Positions 32,579-46,152 of a DNA stretch of 64,000 nt are shown here, piece after piece (within the stretch, counting starts at the first letter, position 1; each line of letters begins with the position of its first letter). A model generated the notes under the pieces. That model saw nothing but the letters and a program-made list of their open reading frames with translations. It did no database searches and was not told the origin of the DNA. The stretch comes from Magicicada septendecula. Its lineage: Eukaryota > Arthropoda > Insecta > Hemiptera > Cicadidae. Where the stretch lies: NCBI GenBank assembly GCA_034769895.1, contig JAWRYS010001454.1, positions 371,630-435,629 of the forward strand, written 5' to 3'. The position numbers and the translations under genes were made by a program.

Positions 32579-34839
32579 ATGGTGACTCCGTACAGTGTAG
32601 ACGTAAGAGCTATGCTCTTCAAATATGTGTATCATATTTGGTTTCATCTTCAGAAAGTGTACCAGATGTAGTTTGTTAAAGCATCTGGATGTATTAATTA
32701 AAGTAGTCATGTGAATAGACAATAAGTTTAAAGTTATGTAAAACAAAAAGTATTGAAACGTAACTAAAAGTGCAACACAAGATGACTACGTACTTCAACA
32801 TATAAAAACTATTCCAAAGTAATACCCGGAGATGTGAACTAGCAGAAGCCACAAACTCTACTGCACGTGACAGAATATGCAGATCAGGACATCCGAGAAT
32901 CTACACGATCATCGTAGATAACTACATGACATATTGTTCTACCTGCTAACTTTTGGAGCCCTTTACAGAGGAAAGCCAGACCGAGATGACGACGTAGCTG
33001 TTCCTGTTTCCCAAGACTGATACCCCAGGAGGAGTCTTCCGCATACCAATTAAAAGGTGACTCGATAGCCTGTCTATCGAGGGTTACTAATATTTGTTAC
33101 ACAACACATCTTGAAAGAGACTTTTCAGAAATGATTAACTTTGTAAAGACTTATAAATTAAATCTAATGTTGATAAGATTATATCTTATTAATTAATATT
33201 TCATGTAACTATTCTAACTTCATACGTTGTAGCAGTTTATATGTTAATGTAGAGTAATATAACTTAAGCAATAATACCATTCTTAAATGTTGAATTAAAA
33301 GAAAGTCTTGCAAGCTAATATCATGAAAAGAGTATAATTAAAAGTTTTAATACAGAAAGTTCACCCGGATCCGAGGTATAAATATATAGAATCTAGTTTG
33401 ATGCCAAAGTTTAAAGAAACCTTTCGATAATTTAATAATTGAATTAGTACTGTCATGGCATCAGTCAGTATATGTTTTTCTTAAATGTTGAATAAAGAGA
33501 AGTCTTCTTGTTACACACATATGAGGAGTGCTTAAATCAATTGTATACCTTGCCATTGTTTCCTTACACAAAGTAAACAATTACACAGCTAGTAAGTAAT
33601 ATGTTATTTTAATTATTTGTGATCAATTCTGTTACAACGTAGGCAGCCCTTCTAATTAACGGAGTTTAATTACGAAGGGTTCCCTGGATTTGTAACTCGG
33701 CGAAAAGCTCGTTACAAAAGTGCGCCACTCTGCTTAATTGTAAAAAATTAAAAGGGTAATTGTTTACAGAGTGTCACAAAAGTGCATTCACTCTGCTAAT
33801 TTATGTAAAGAGTTGTTAAGCATCGTGACGCAAACAAAAGTGCGTTACTCTGCTTACATAATTTGAAATAAAAAAAAAATAAAGGAAACAAAGGAAAGAG
33901 TTTTAATTGTATATATATGTGTCACAAACAAATTGCATTCACTATTTATGCGTGGATAAACATAAATAGTATGATTAATAACTAAATATTTAATATTGAT
34001 ATATGCACTCAGAAAGTTACTTTAATAAATGTAATGTTCAAAACATATTTAATACACTATTAAATAACGTAATATGTATTAATACGTAGATGGTAGTATG
34101 TATAAGTAAAATGTCATTAGCGTCATACAATGCAAAATGTTATATGCAGGTTCCTACCGGCACAACCTGAATAATTCGATATGAGTACTTGCATACATGA
34201 ATCATGACCAAGCATAACAATTTTGGTCAACCGAACAATCTGTAACAGGTTTGTTTACGACAAACTACGACCTGTTGTCTCCTGAATCATTCTGCACAGT
34301 GTATGTCCAACTACATAGCTTACATACACTAGTATGTGTTATAAAAAAATTGATAAAAAATAACTTTGTAAATAATAATAAAGTAATTAAGTAGAAGTCG
34401 TGATTTAAAACTTGTGAACAAAATAAGTAATTATTTAATTGAGAAAAGTTTATGAAAGAACGAAGCCAAAGTGTTGTCTAAGCGGAATAATAATAAATGT
34501 GTTGTACAAAAGTGTGCTCCCCTTCTCAAGTTTAAAACGACCTGTTTCAAATCGTTGGTGTTATTCAGTGGCATTGTGTAGTAAACAATAAAAGCAAACA
34601 CCCCATTGTCACACACGCTCACCCTCCTTTGTTAACTAAATATGTAGGCCACCCTCTGACCTACATTCCAGTAAACAGCTGATCGGCTATTTAACATTGA
34701 AAGATGTGTGTGTGATTTCTGTCTCTCCCTTAGAAGAGAAATGGTTCTTTTCTAATTTGTGTAAATTGATTACTTATGAATTTATTATATGTAATATAGT
34801 AGTATTAATTTTAAGTACGTGCTAATGTGTTAGTACAAA

Positions 34840-35556
34840 ATGGCCCAATTTAACCCGGATTTGTTATTAAAAGACGAGCTGTCTTACGAAGCTCTTTTGC
34901 GTGGACTACCCCATGCTGATGTAACAGTCGCGGAATTACGAAGTTCAATTCGCGAATGTGGATTTGATGCGCCCGTGCAATTAAACAATCTAAGCCAACT
35001 CGATTATGAAAGCGAGAAAGAAATTTGTACTGCCAAGTATAGTGAACTATACTTATTGTCTCAAACACTCCAAGACGAGAAATCTCCGGCAAAAATTTTG
35101 CGGACTACCCAGAGAATAGAGCATTTAACCAGGCGAATAAAAAATTTGTCGATCTGGCCGAATCTCAAAGTAATACCCGAAGAAAGATCTCGACTATCAT
35201 TGATGAATAGACCCAATACGATTGCTGATCTGGAACAGTGCAGTATCCATTCTTCAAATGTATGGTACTCAGATCAAAATAGAGAAGCAATGAAAACCTC
35301 TGGAACTAATAGACATCAATTGCAAGCACTACTGCCTGATGTAACAACCTCGTATGAAAGACAAGTTTCTAGTAGACCTCACTATGTGCGCAAAGCTGGT
35401 AAGTTAACTGTAAACCCAGATAAAGCGGAAACCAAATACCCACCTCGCAGAAAACCCACCTGTTATAATTGTGGCAAATATGGGCACATAAGTAGAGAGT
35501 GCAAAAGTAAGCCATTGCAACGGAACCAACCTGTGAATATAAAGTGTGCTAAATAA
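34840..35556 (+). CDS. Gag-like protein, unit 3
   Basis: 238 codons, identical in translation to unit 1. Confidence 0.8.
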   Translation: MAQFNPDLLLKDELSYEALLRGLPHADVTVAELRSSIRECGFDAPVQLNNLSQLDYESEKEICTAKYSELYLLSQTLQDEKSPAKILRTTQRIEHLTRRIKNLSIWPNLKVIPEERSRLSLMNRPNTIADLEQCSIHSSNVWYSDQNREAMKTSGTNRHQLQALLPDVTTSYERQVSSRPHYVRKAGKLTVNPDKAETKYPPRRKPTCYNCGKYGHISRECKSKPLQRNQPVNIKCAK

Positions 35557-36391
35557 ATATGGTGATTAAATAGACGATAGTTCTAGGAGCGTTTCTTAAA
35601 TCCCCAAAGTAGTTTAATAAATAATAAAGTGAATAATAATAATTGATTTAAAGACTAGAGCTAAATAAATCCTAAGTTATACTAAAATTGTGTGAAGTGT
35701 AGAAGTAATTAAGGGAAAAGAATAATAATAAAAGGTAATGTTGCGTATTGTAAACACTTCGCAGTGGTGGCAAGTAAGAGAAATTAAAGCGTGTTCAGTA
35801 TTGTAGGAATTGTAGTAAACAGCCACGCACCCTCCCTATTGTGTTAAACCGGTGCTAGCCTGAACAATTAAAAACCACCCCTAGTGAGTATTACAATGCA
35901 TTGTGAAGTGTCTCCTCTCCCGCATAGTTTGTTTAAGTATTGTTAAAAGAGATAAGAGAGAATCATATTCGTGAGATTCCGCTTCTCTCAAACCAGTGAT
36001 CTAAAGTGGAGTATGGGATCCTCTTTAGATCACATTAGAAATAGGTTTATGAGATATAATCAAGTATTGATTATATATGTAACGTAACAGGTCACAACGG
36101 CGCCGACTGAAAGGGAAATGATAGGGCTGAAATGTGCCAAAGATCATTAATAATTGCTGAAAGCTAACTTCCGTAGTTAGAGTAAGCTGGTGTCAGTCGG
36201 GCCGGGATGTTGTGAGTTACGGATAAGTAGGGATCATTCCAATCTATGGTTTGGAAATTAGGATTAAGATTAAAATGTAAGTTAGTACTTAAGAAGTAAG
36301 AAAAAGGGAATTTCACGAAGGCGATCATTTAAATGAATAATGTCATTTAAAGGAAATTAGGAAAAACAAACTGTGCACTAATAATAAATAA

Positions 36392-36859
36392 CTTCACACA
36401 CTGCCACTAATCGTACTCCCAGTCCCCAATTACCACGAAGGTCACAAGTCAACCCCGTTCGGGTTACTATACAAATATCGACCAAACCACCCTTTGTCCA
36501 CAACATGGAATATACACGATCTACTGCCTCCGCAAATAACGGATAAGCAGATAAATAGAATATGGAACGAAGCCCGCTCTAACTTGAGAGCAAGCTTGGA
36601 AAAATCCAGAAGATACCACGAGAAAGGTAATCGTAGCAACTCAGTCAGGTACCAAGTAGGTGACTTGGTAATGTACAAGACTCACCCCATTAGTAGTGCG
36701 ATTGATAAGACCACCTCGAAACTATCATTCAGATGGTGTGATCCTTATCAAATCCAAAAGTACCTAACTCCAGTTACAGTAGCCCTGTGCGAAACTGCAA
36801 CTCAGAAATATGTGCGGAAAACGCATATTTCGCAATTAAAGTTGTATAAGAAGAAGTGA
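36392..36859 (+). pseudogene. Integrase C-terminal fragment, unit 3, GPY changed to DPY
   Basis: The frame is open as elsewhere, but the module reads FRWCDPYQI, replacing the glycine that names the GPY/F motif; unit 4 shares this. A second change gives STTWNI in place of STRWNI, unique to this unit. Confidence 0.7.
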
Positions 36860-37378
36860 CGGTATAGTATAACCCAAAATAAAAAAAAGGAATACTAGGT
36901 AGTAAAGAAAATTATATTTCTGAATCCGCGTAAGAAATGTAAAACGTAATTAAACGTTTGGAAACGAGGCCTGATCAACCTGAGTTCCAGTTCTGCGGAG
37001 CATGCATTAATGAGTAATCATTAACTAGATGGGTACTAACACTCATTAACTACATGAGTTATATAGGACTCACAGAAGAAAAGATAGAATTCTAAATAGT
37101 AGAGATTTAGAAAGTTACTCTACAGAAGAGAGAGTAAGACAAACAAAAAAACCGGTAGTAAAATTAAGTGATAGAGATAAGAAAGAGTTTTGTGTTTTAA
37201 TTGTGTAAATATTTAGTGTAAATAGTATGTAAAAAAAAAGGTAGTTCATAAGAATGTAAAGTGTACAACAACTATGTGAAAGAAATTACACACACTAACC
37301 CCATTTAATATCCCAGTGCCCAATAGTGAGTTAGACTCAAAAAGCTAAACCGTAGCGTGCAATTCAAGAGGTTTAGTA

Positions 37379-37875
37379 TGTGACGATTTAAATAAAAGAA
37401 ATAATCTAGAAAATAAAAAATTTTTTAAAAATTAAGGTTGCGAGGTCTTAAGCTATTTAAATCTCACTGTTTTAATATAAGATACCTGTATGTACTCAGT
37501 ATGAGAGGAAGCAGTAATTAATTAGTTATAAGATACTCAAATAAAAAGATAAATTTGTAAAGCGTTATTAATATCGTATTTAACCCTTTGATTGTAAGCA
37601 GGCGCTTTCCTGTTGATTCCAGACTCGACATGCTTTCAGAGTCTTGTGTGAGTAAATATAAGATAAAAAAACTAATGTTAATAATAATAAAATCTGAAGA
37701 CATAAAAAGTCGCTAAAACAACTAAATTAAATTATGTATATATTTGTTTAGGGATAGTTTAAATAAATAAAAATGTTAAGTTAAATATAGTTAGGAACTA
37801 TATTCTCGCGCGGAAGTTGTCCCACTAACTTTTGTCCAGTACCTGGCGAAGGGAGCGTAAATTCTCTCTCTTGCA
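37379..37875 (+). repeat. LTR shared between units 3 and 4
   Basis: 497 bp, first of the 'gaggtcttaagc' type; 'aactaaattaaatt' near 37,720 replaces 'aactaatttaaatt' and is shared with unit 5 only. Confidence 0.65.
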
Positions 37876-40136
37876 ATGGTGACTCCGTACAGTGTAGACG
37901 TAAGAGCTATGCTCTTCAAATATGTGTATCATATTTGGTTTCATCTTCAGAAAGTGTACCAGATGTAGTTTGTTAAAGCATCTGGATGTATTAATTAAAG
38001 TAGTCATGTGAATAGACAATAAGTTTAAAGTTATGTAAAACAAAAAGTATTGAAACGTAACTAAAAGTGCAACACAAGATGACTACGTACTTCAACATAT
38101 AAAAACTATTCCAAAGTAATACCCGGAGATGTGAACTAGCAGAAGCCACAAACTCTACTGCACGTGACAGAATATGCAGATCAGGACATCCGAGAATCTA
38201 CACGATCATCGTAGATAACTACATGACATATTGTTCTACCTGCTAACTTTTGGAGCCCTTTACAGAGGAAAGCCAGACCGAGATGACGACGTAGCTGTTC
38301 CTGTTTCCCAAGACTGATACCCCAGGAGGAGTCTTCCGCATACCAATTAAAAGGTGACTCGATAGCCTGTCTATCGAGGGTTACTAATATTTGTTACACA
38401 ACACATCTTGAAAGAGACTTTTCAGAAATGATTAACTTTGTAAAGACTTATAAATTAAATCTAATGTTGATAAGATTATATCTTATTAATTAATATTTCA
38501 TGTAACTATTCTAACTTCATACGTTGTAGCAGTTTATATGTTAATGTAGAGTAATATAACTCAAGCAATAATACCATTCTTAAATGTTGAATTAAAAGAA
38601 AGTCTTGCAAGCTAATATCATGAAAAGAGTATAATTAAAAGTTTTAATACAGAAAGTTCACCCGGATCCGAGGTATAACTATATAGAATCTAGTTTGATG
38701 CCAAAGTTTAAAGAAACCTTTCGATAATTTAATAATTGAATTAGTACTGTCATGGCATCAGTCAGTATATGTTTTTCTTAAATGTTGAATAAAGAGAAGT
38801 CTTCTTGTTACACACATATGAGGAGTGCTTAAATCAATTGTATACCTTGCCATTGTTTCCTTACACAAAGTAAACAATTACACAGCTAGTAAGTAATATG
38901 TTATTTTAATTATTTGTGATCAATTCTGTTACAACGTAGGCAGCCCTTCTAATTAACGGAGTTTAATTACGAAGGGTTCCCTGGATTTGTAACTCGGCGA
39001 AAAGCTCGTTACAAAAGTGCGCCACTCTGCTTAATTGTAAAAAATTAAAAGGGTAATTGTTTACAGAGTGTCACAAAAGTGCATTCACTCTGCTAATTTA
39101 TGTAAAGAGTTGTTAAGCATCGTGACGCAAACAAAAGTGCGTTACTCTGCTTACATAATTTGAAATAAAAAAAAAATAAAGGAAACAAAGGAAAGAGTTT
39201 TAATTGTATATATATGTGTCACAAACAAATTGCATTCACTATTTATGCGTGGATAAACATAAATAGTATGATTAATAACTAAATATTTAATATTGATATA
39301 TGCACTCAGAAAGTTACTTTAATAAATGTAATGTTCAAAACATATTTAATACACTATTAAATAACGTAATATGTATTAATACGTAGATGGTAGTATGTAT
39401 AAGTAAAATGTCATTAGCGTCATACAATGCAAAATGTTATATGCAGGTTCCTACCGGCACAACCTGAATAATTCGATATGAGTACTTGCATACATGAATC
39501 ATGACCAATCATAACAATTTTGGTCAACCGAACAATCTGTAACAGGTTTGTTTACGACAAACTACGACCTGTTGTCTCCTGAATCATTCTGCACAGTGTA
39601 TGTCCAACTACATAGCTTACATACACTAGTATGTGTTATAAAAAAATTGATAAAAAATAACTTTGTAAATAATAATAAAGTAATTAAGTAGAAGTCGTGA
39701 TTTAAAACTTGTGAACAAAATAAGTAATTATTTAATTGAGAAAAGTTTATGAAAGAACGAAGCCAAAGTGTTGTCTAAGCGGAATAATAATAAATGTGTT
39801 GTACAAAAGTGTGCTCCCCTTCTCAAGTTTAAAACGACCTGTTTCAAATCGTTGGTGTTATTCAGTGGCATTGTGTAGTAAACAATAAAAGCAAACACCC
39901 CATTGTCACACACGCTCACCCTCCTTTGTTAACTAAATATGTAGGCCACCCTCTGACCTACATTCCAGTAAACAGCTGATCGGCTATTTAACATTGAAAG
40001 ATGTGTGTGTGATTTCTGTCTCTCCCTTAGAAGAGAAATGGTTCTTTTCTAATTTGTGTAAATTGATTACTTATGAATTTATTATATGTAATATAGTAGT
40101 ATTAATTTTAAGTACGTGCTAATGTGTTAGTACAAA

Positions 40137-40853
40137 ATGGCCCAATTTAACCCGGATTTGTTATTAAAAGACGAGCTGTCTTACGAAGCTCTTTTGCGTG
40201 GACTACCCCATGCTGATGTAACAGTCGCGGAATTACGAAGTTCAATTCGCGAATGTGGATTTGATGCGCCCGTGCAATTAAACAATCTAAGCCAACTCGA
40301 TTATGAAAGCGAGAAAGAAATTTGTACTGCCAAGTATAGTGAACTATACTTATTGTCTCAAACACTCCAAGACGAGAAATCTCCGGCAAAAATTTTGCGG
40401 ACTACCCAGAGAATAGAGCATTTAACCAGGCGAATAAAAAATTTGTCGATCTGGCCGAATCTCAAAGTAATACCCGAAGAAAGATCTCGACTATCATTGA
40501 TGAATAGACCCAATACGATTGCTGATCTGGAACAGTGCAGTATCCATTCTTCAAATGTATGGTACTCAGATCAAAATAGAGAAGCAATGAAAACCTCTGG
40601 AACTAATAGACATCAATTGCAAGCACTACTGCCTGATGTAACAACCTCGTATGAAAGACAAGTTTCTAGTAGACCTCACTATGTGCGCAAAGCTGGTAAG
40701 TTAACTGTAAACCCAGATAAAGCGGAAACCAAATACCCACCTCGCAGAAAACCCACCTGTTATAATTGTGGCAAATATGGGCACATAAGTAGAGAGTGCA
40801 AAAGTAAGCCATTGCAACGGAACCAACCTGTGAATATAAAGTGTGCTAAATAA
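40137..40853 (+). CDS. Gag-like protein, unit 4
   Basis: 238 codons, identical in translation to unit 1. Confidence 0.8.
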   Translation: MAQFNPDLLLKDELSYEALLRGLPHADVTVAELRSSIRECGFDAPVQLNNLSQLDYESEKEICTAKYSELYLLSQTLQDEKSPAKILRTTQRIEHLTRRIKNLSIWPNLKVIPEERSRLSLMNRPNTIADLEQCSIHSSNVWYSDQNREAMKTSGTNRHQLQALLPDVTTSYERQVSSRPHYVRKAGKLTVNPDKAETKYPPRRKPTCYNCGKYGHISRECKSKPLQRNQPVNIKCAK

Positions 40854-41688
40854 ATATGGTGATTAAATAGACGATAGTTCTAGGAGCGTTTCTTAAATCC
40901 CCAAAGTAGTTTAATAAATAATAAAGTGAATAATAATAATTGATTTAAAGACTAGAGCTAAATAAATCCTAAGTTATACTAAAATTGTGTGAAGTGTAGA
41001 AGTAATTAAGGGAAAAGAATAATAATAAAAGGTAATGTTGCGTATTGTAAACACTTCGCAGTGGTGGCAAGTAAGAGAAATTAAAGCGTGTTCAGTATTG
41101 TAGGAATTGTAGTAAACAGCCACGCACCCTCCCTATTGTGTTAAACCGGTGCTAGCCTGAACAATTAAAAACCACCCCTAGTGAGTATTACAATGCATTG
41201 TGAAGTGTCTCCTCTCCCGCATAGTTTGTTTAAGTATTGTTAAAAGAGATAAGAGAGAATCATATTCGTGAGATTCCGCTTCTCTCAAACCAGTGATCTA
41301 AAGTGGAGTATGGGATCCTCTTTAGATCACATTAGAAATAGGTTTATGAGATATAATCAAGTATTGATTATATATGTAACGTAACAGGTCACAACGGCGC
41401 CGACTGAAAGGGAAATGATAGGGCTGAAATGTGCCAAAGATCATTAATAATTGCTGAAAGCTAACTTCCGTAGTTAGAGTAAGCTGGTGTCAGTCGGGCC
41501 GGGATGTTGTGAGTTACGGATAAGTAGGGATCATTCCAATCTATGGTTTGGAAATTAGGATTAAGATTAAAATGTAAGTTAGTACTTAAGAAGTAAGAAA
41601 AAGGGAATTTCACGAAGGCGATCATTTAAATGAATAATGTCATTTAAAGGAAATTAGGAAAAACAAACTGTGCACTAATAATAAATAA

Positions 41689-42156
41689 CTTCACACACTG
41701 CCACTAATCGTACTCCCAGTCCCCAATTACCACGAAGGTCACAAGTCGACCCCGTTCGGGTTACTATACAAGTATCGACCAAACCACCCTTTGTCCACAA
41801 GATGGAATATACACGATCTACTGCCTCCGCAAATAACGGATAAGCAGATAAATAGAATATGGAACGAAGCCCGCTCTAACTTGAGAGCAAGCTTGGAAAA
41901 ATCCAGAAGATACCACGAGAAAGGTAATCGTAGCAACTCAGTCAGGTACCAAGTAGGTGACTTGGTAATGTACAAGACTCACCCCATTAGTAGTGCGATT
42001 GATAAGACCACCTCGAAACTATCATTCAGATGGTGTGATCCTTATCAAATCCAAAAGTACCTAACTCCAGTTACAGTAGCCCTGTGCGAAACTGCAACTC
42101 AGAAATATGTGCGGAAAACGCATATTTCGCAATTAAAGTTGTATAAGAAGAAGTGA
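41689..42156 (+). pseudogene. Integrase C-terminal fragment, unit 4, GPY changed to DPY
   Basis: It carries the same FRWCDPYQI change as unit 3 but keeps STRWNI, so the DPY change arose or spread before the unit 3 private change. Confidence 0.7.
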
Positions 42157-42675
42157 CGGTATAGTATAACCCAAAATAAAAAAAAGGAATACTAGGTAGT
42201 AAAGAAAATTATATTTCTGAATCCGCGTAAGAAATGTAAAACGTAATTAAACGTTTGGAAACGAGGCCTGATCAACCTGAGTTCCAGTTCTGCGGAGCAT
42301 GCATTAATGAGTAATCATTAACTAGATGGGTACTAACACTCATTAACTACATGAGTTATATAGGACTCACAGAAGAAAAGATAGAATTCTAAATAGTAGA
42401 GATTTAGAAAGTTACTCTACAGAAGAGAGAGTAAGACAAACAAAAAAACCGGTAGTAAAATTAAGTGATAGAGATAAGAAAGAGTTTTGTGTTTTAATTG
42501 TGTAAATATTTAGTGTAAATAGTATGTAAAAAAAAAGGTAGTTCATAAGAATGTAAAGTGTACAACAACTATGTGAAAGAAATTACACACACTAACCCCA
42601 TTTAATATCCCAGTGCCCAATAGTGAGTTAGACTCAAAAAGCTAAACCGTAGCGTGCAATTCAAGCGGTGGAGTA

Positions 42676-43172
42676 TGTGACGATTTAAATAAAAGAAATA
42701 ATCTAGAAAAAAAAAAATTTTTTAAAAATTAAGGTTGCGAGGTCTTAAGCTATTTAAATCTCACTGTTTTAATATAAGATACCTGTATGTACTCAGTATG
42801 AGAGGAAGCAGTAATTAATTAGTTATAAGATACTCAAATAAAAAGATAAATTTGTAAAGCGTTATTAATATCGTATTTAACCCTTTGATTGTAAGCAGGC
42901 GCTTTCCTGTTGATTCCAGACTCGACATGCTTTCAGAGTCTTGTGTGAGTAAATATAAGATAAAAAAACTAATGTTAATAATAATAAAATCTGAAGACAT
43001 AAAAAGTCGCTAAAACAACTAAATTAAATTATGTATATATTTGTTTAGGGATAGTTTAAATAAATAAAAATGTTAAGTTAAATATAGTTAGGAACTATAT
43101 TCTCGCGCGGAAGTTGTCCCACTAACTTTTGTCCAGTACCTGGCGAAGGGAGCGTAAATTCTCTCTCTTGCA
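42676..43172 (+). repeat. LTR shared between units 4 and 5
   Basis: 497 bp; the A-run variant (shared with unit 1) is combined with the 'gaggtcttaagc' variant (shared with units 4-9), a combination not seen in any other unit. Confidence 0.65.
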
Positions 43173-45435
43173 ATGGTGACTCCGTACAGTGTAGACGTAA
43201 GAGCTATGCTCTTCAAATATGTGTATCATATTTGGTTTCATCTTCAGAAAGTGTACCAGATGTAGTTTGTTAAAGCATCTGGATGTATTAATTAAAGTAG
43301 TCATGTGAATAGACAATAAGTTTAAAGTTATGTAAAACAAAATGTATTGAAAAGTAACTAAAAGTGCAACACAAGATGACTACGTACTTCAATATATAAA
43401 AACTATTCCAAAGTAATACCCGGAGATGTGAACTAGCAGAAGCCACAAACTCTACTGCACGTGACAGAATATGCAGATCAGGACATCCGAGAATCTACAC
43501 GATCATCGTAGATAACTACATGACATATTGTTCTACCTGCTAACTTTTGGAGCCCTTTACAGAGGAAAGCCAGACCGAGATGACGACGTAGCTGTTCCTG
43601 TTTCCCAAGACTGATACCCCAGGAGGAGTCTTCCGCATACCAATTAAAAGGTGACTCGATAGCCTGTCTATCGAGGGTTACTAATATTTGTTACACAACA
43701 CATCTTGAAAGAGACTTTTCAGAAATGATTAACTTTGTAAAGACTTATAAATTAAATCTAATGTTGATAAGATTATATCTTATTAATTAATATTTCATGT
43801 AACTATTCTAACTTCATACGTTGTAGCAGTTTATATGTTAATGTAGAGTAATATAACTCAAGCAATAATACCATTCTTAAATGTTGAATTAAAAGAAAGT
43901 CTTGCAAGCTAATATCATGAAAAGAGTATAATTAAAAGTTTTAATACAGAAAGTTCACCCGGATCCGAGGTATAACTATATAGAATCTAGTTTGATGCCA
44001 AAGTTTAAAGAAACCTTTCGATAATTTAATAATTGAATTAGTACTGTCATGGCATCAGTCAGTATATGTTTTTCTTAAATGTTGAATAAAGAGAAGTCTT
44101 CTTGTTACACACATATGAGGAGTGCTTAAATCAATTGTATACCTTGCCATTGTTTCCTTACACAAAGTAAACAATTACACAGCTAGTAAGTAATATGTTA
44201 TTTTAATTATTTGTGATCAATTCTGTTACAACGTAGGCAGCCCTTCTAATTAACGGAGTTTAATTACGAAGGGTTCCCTGGATTTGTAACTCGGCGAAAA
44301 GCTCGTTACAAAAGTGCGCCACTCTGCTTAATTGTAAAAAATTAAAAGGGTAATTGTTTACAGAGTGTCACAAAAGTGCATTCACTCTGCTAATTTATGT
44401 AAAGAGTTGTTAAGCATCGTGACGCAAACAAAAGTGCGTTACTCTGCTTACATAATTTGAAATAAAAAAAAAATAAAGGAAACAAAGGAAAGAGTTTTAA
44501 TTGTATATATATATGTGTCACAAACAAATTGCATTCACTATTTATGCGTGGATAAACATAAATAGTATGATTAATAACTAAATATTTAATATTGATATAT
44601 GCACTCAGAAAGTTACTTTAATAAATGTAATGTTCAAAACATATTTAATACACTATTAAATAACGTAATATGTATTAATACGTAGATGGTAGTATGTATA
44701 AGTAAAATGTCATTAGCGTCATACAATGCAAAATGTTATATGCAGGTTCCTACCGGCACAACCTGAATAATTCGATATGAGTACTTGCATACATGAATCA
44801 TGACCAAGCATAACAATTTTGGTCAACCGAACAATCTGTAACAGGTTTGTTTACGACAAACTACGACCTGTTGTCTCCTGAATCATTCTGCACAGTGTAT
44901 GTCCAACTACATAGCTTACATACACTAGTATGTGTTATAAAAAAATTGATAAAAAATAACTTTGTAAATAATAATAAAGTAATTAAGTAGAAGTCGTGAT
45001 TTAAAACTTGTGAACAAAATAAGTAATTATTTAATTGAGAAAAGTTTATTAAAGAACGAAGCCAAAGTGTTGTCTAAGCGGAATAATAATAAATGTGTTG
45101 TACAAAAGTGTGCTCCCCTTCTCAAGTTTAAAACGACCTGTTTCAAATCGTTGGTGTTATTCAGTGGCATTGTGTAGTAAACAATAAAAGCAAACACCCC
45201 ATTGTCACACACGCTCACCCTCCTTTGTTAACTAAATATGTAGGCCACCCTCTGACCTACATTCCAGTAAACAGCTGATCGGCTATTTAACATTGAAAGA
45301 TGTGTGTGTGATTTCTGTCTCTCCCTTAGAAGAGAAATGGTTCTTTTCTAATTTGTGTAAATTGATTACTTATGAATTTATTATATGTAATATAGTAGTA
45401 TTAATTTTAAGTACGTGCTAATGTGTTAGTACAAA

Positions 45436-46152
45436 ATGGCCCAATTTAACCCGGATTTGTTATTAAAAGACGAGCTGTCTTACGAAGCTCTTTTGCGTGG
45501 ACTACCCCATGCTGATGTAACAGTCGCGGAATTACGAAGTCCAATTCGCGAATGTGGATTTGATGCGCCCGTGCAATTAAACAATCTAAGCCAACTCGAT
45601 TATGAAAGCGAGAAAGAAATTTGTACTGCCAAGTATAGTGAACTATACTTATTGTCTCAAACACTCCAAGACGAGAAATCTCCGGCAAAAATTTTGCGGA
45701 CTACCCAGAGAATAGAGCATTTAACCAGGCGAATAAAAAATTTGTCGATCTGGCCGAATCTCAAAGTAATACCCGAAGAAAGATCTCGACTATCATTGAT
45801 GAATAGACCCAATACGATTGCTGATCTGGAACAGTGCAGTATCCATTCTTCAAATGTATGGTACTCAGATCAAAATAGAGAAGCAATGAAAACCTCTGGA
45901 ACTAATAGACATCAATTGCAAGCACTACTGCCTGATGTAACAACCTCGTATGAAAGACAAGTTTCTAGTAGACCTCACTATGTGCGCAAAGCTGGTAAGT
46001 TAACTGTAAACCCAGATAAAGCGGAAACCAAATACCCACCTCGCAGAAAACCCACCTGTTATAATTGTGGCAAATATGGGCACATAAGTAGAGAGTGCAA
46101 AAGTAAGCCATTGCAACGGAACCAACCTGTGAATATAAAGTGTGCTAAATAA
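45436..46152 (+). CDS. Gag-like protein, unit 5 (S36P)
   Basis: 238 codons; serine 36 in the SAP-like N-terminal motif is replaced by proline, which could disturb that helix. The zinc knuckle is unchanged. Confidence 0.8.
   Translation: MAQFNPDLLLKDELSYEALLRGLPHADVTVAELRSPIRECGFDAPVQLNNLSQLDYESEKEICTAKYSELYLLSQTLQDEKSPAKILRTTQRIEHLTRRIKNLSIWPNLKVIPEERSRLSLMNRPNTIADLEQCSIHSSNVWYSDQNREAMKTSGTNRHQLQALLPDVTTSYERQVSSRPHYVRKAGKLTVNPDKAETKYPPRRKPTCYNCGKYGHISRECKSKPLQRNQPVNIKCAK

Larger units (their letters stand above)
32082..37378 (+). mobile_element. LTR retrotransposon derivative, unit 3
   Basis: 5297 bp. It shares 'ataaatatatag' with unit 2 but ends with 'actaacccc...cagtgccc', the form of units 3-8. 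The purine-rich tract at its right end is altered to AAGAGGTTTAGTA. Private changes include 'ataacttaagc' near 33,258. Confidence 0.88.
37379..42675 (+). mobile_element. LTR retrotransposon derivative, unit 4
   Basis: 5297 bp. It is the first unit with the 'gaggtcttaagc' LTR variant, kept in all units to its right, and it returns to 'ataactatatag'. Private change: 'gaccaatcataac' near 39,504. Confidence 0.88.
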
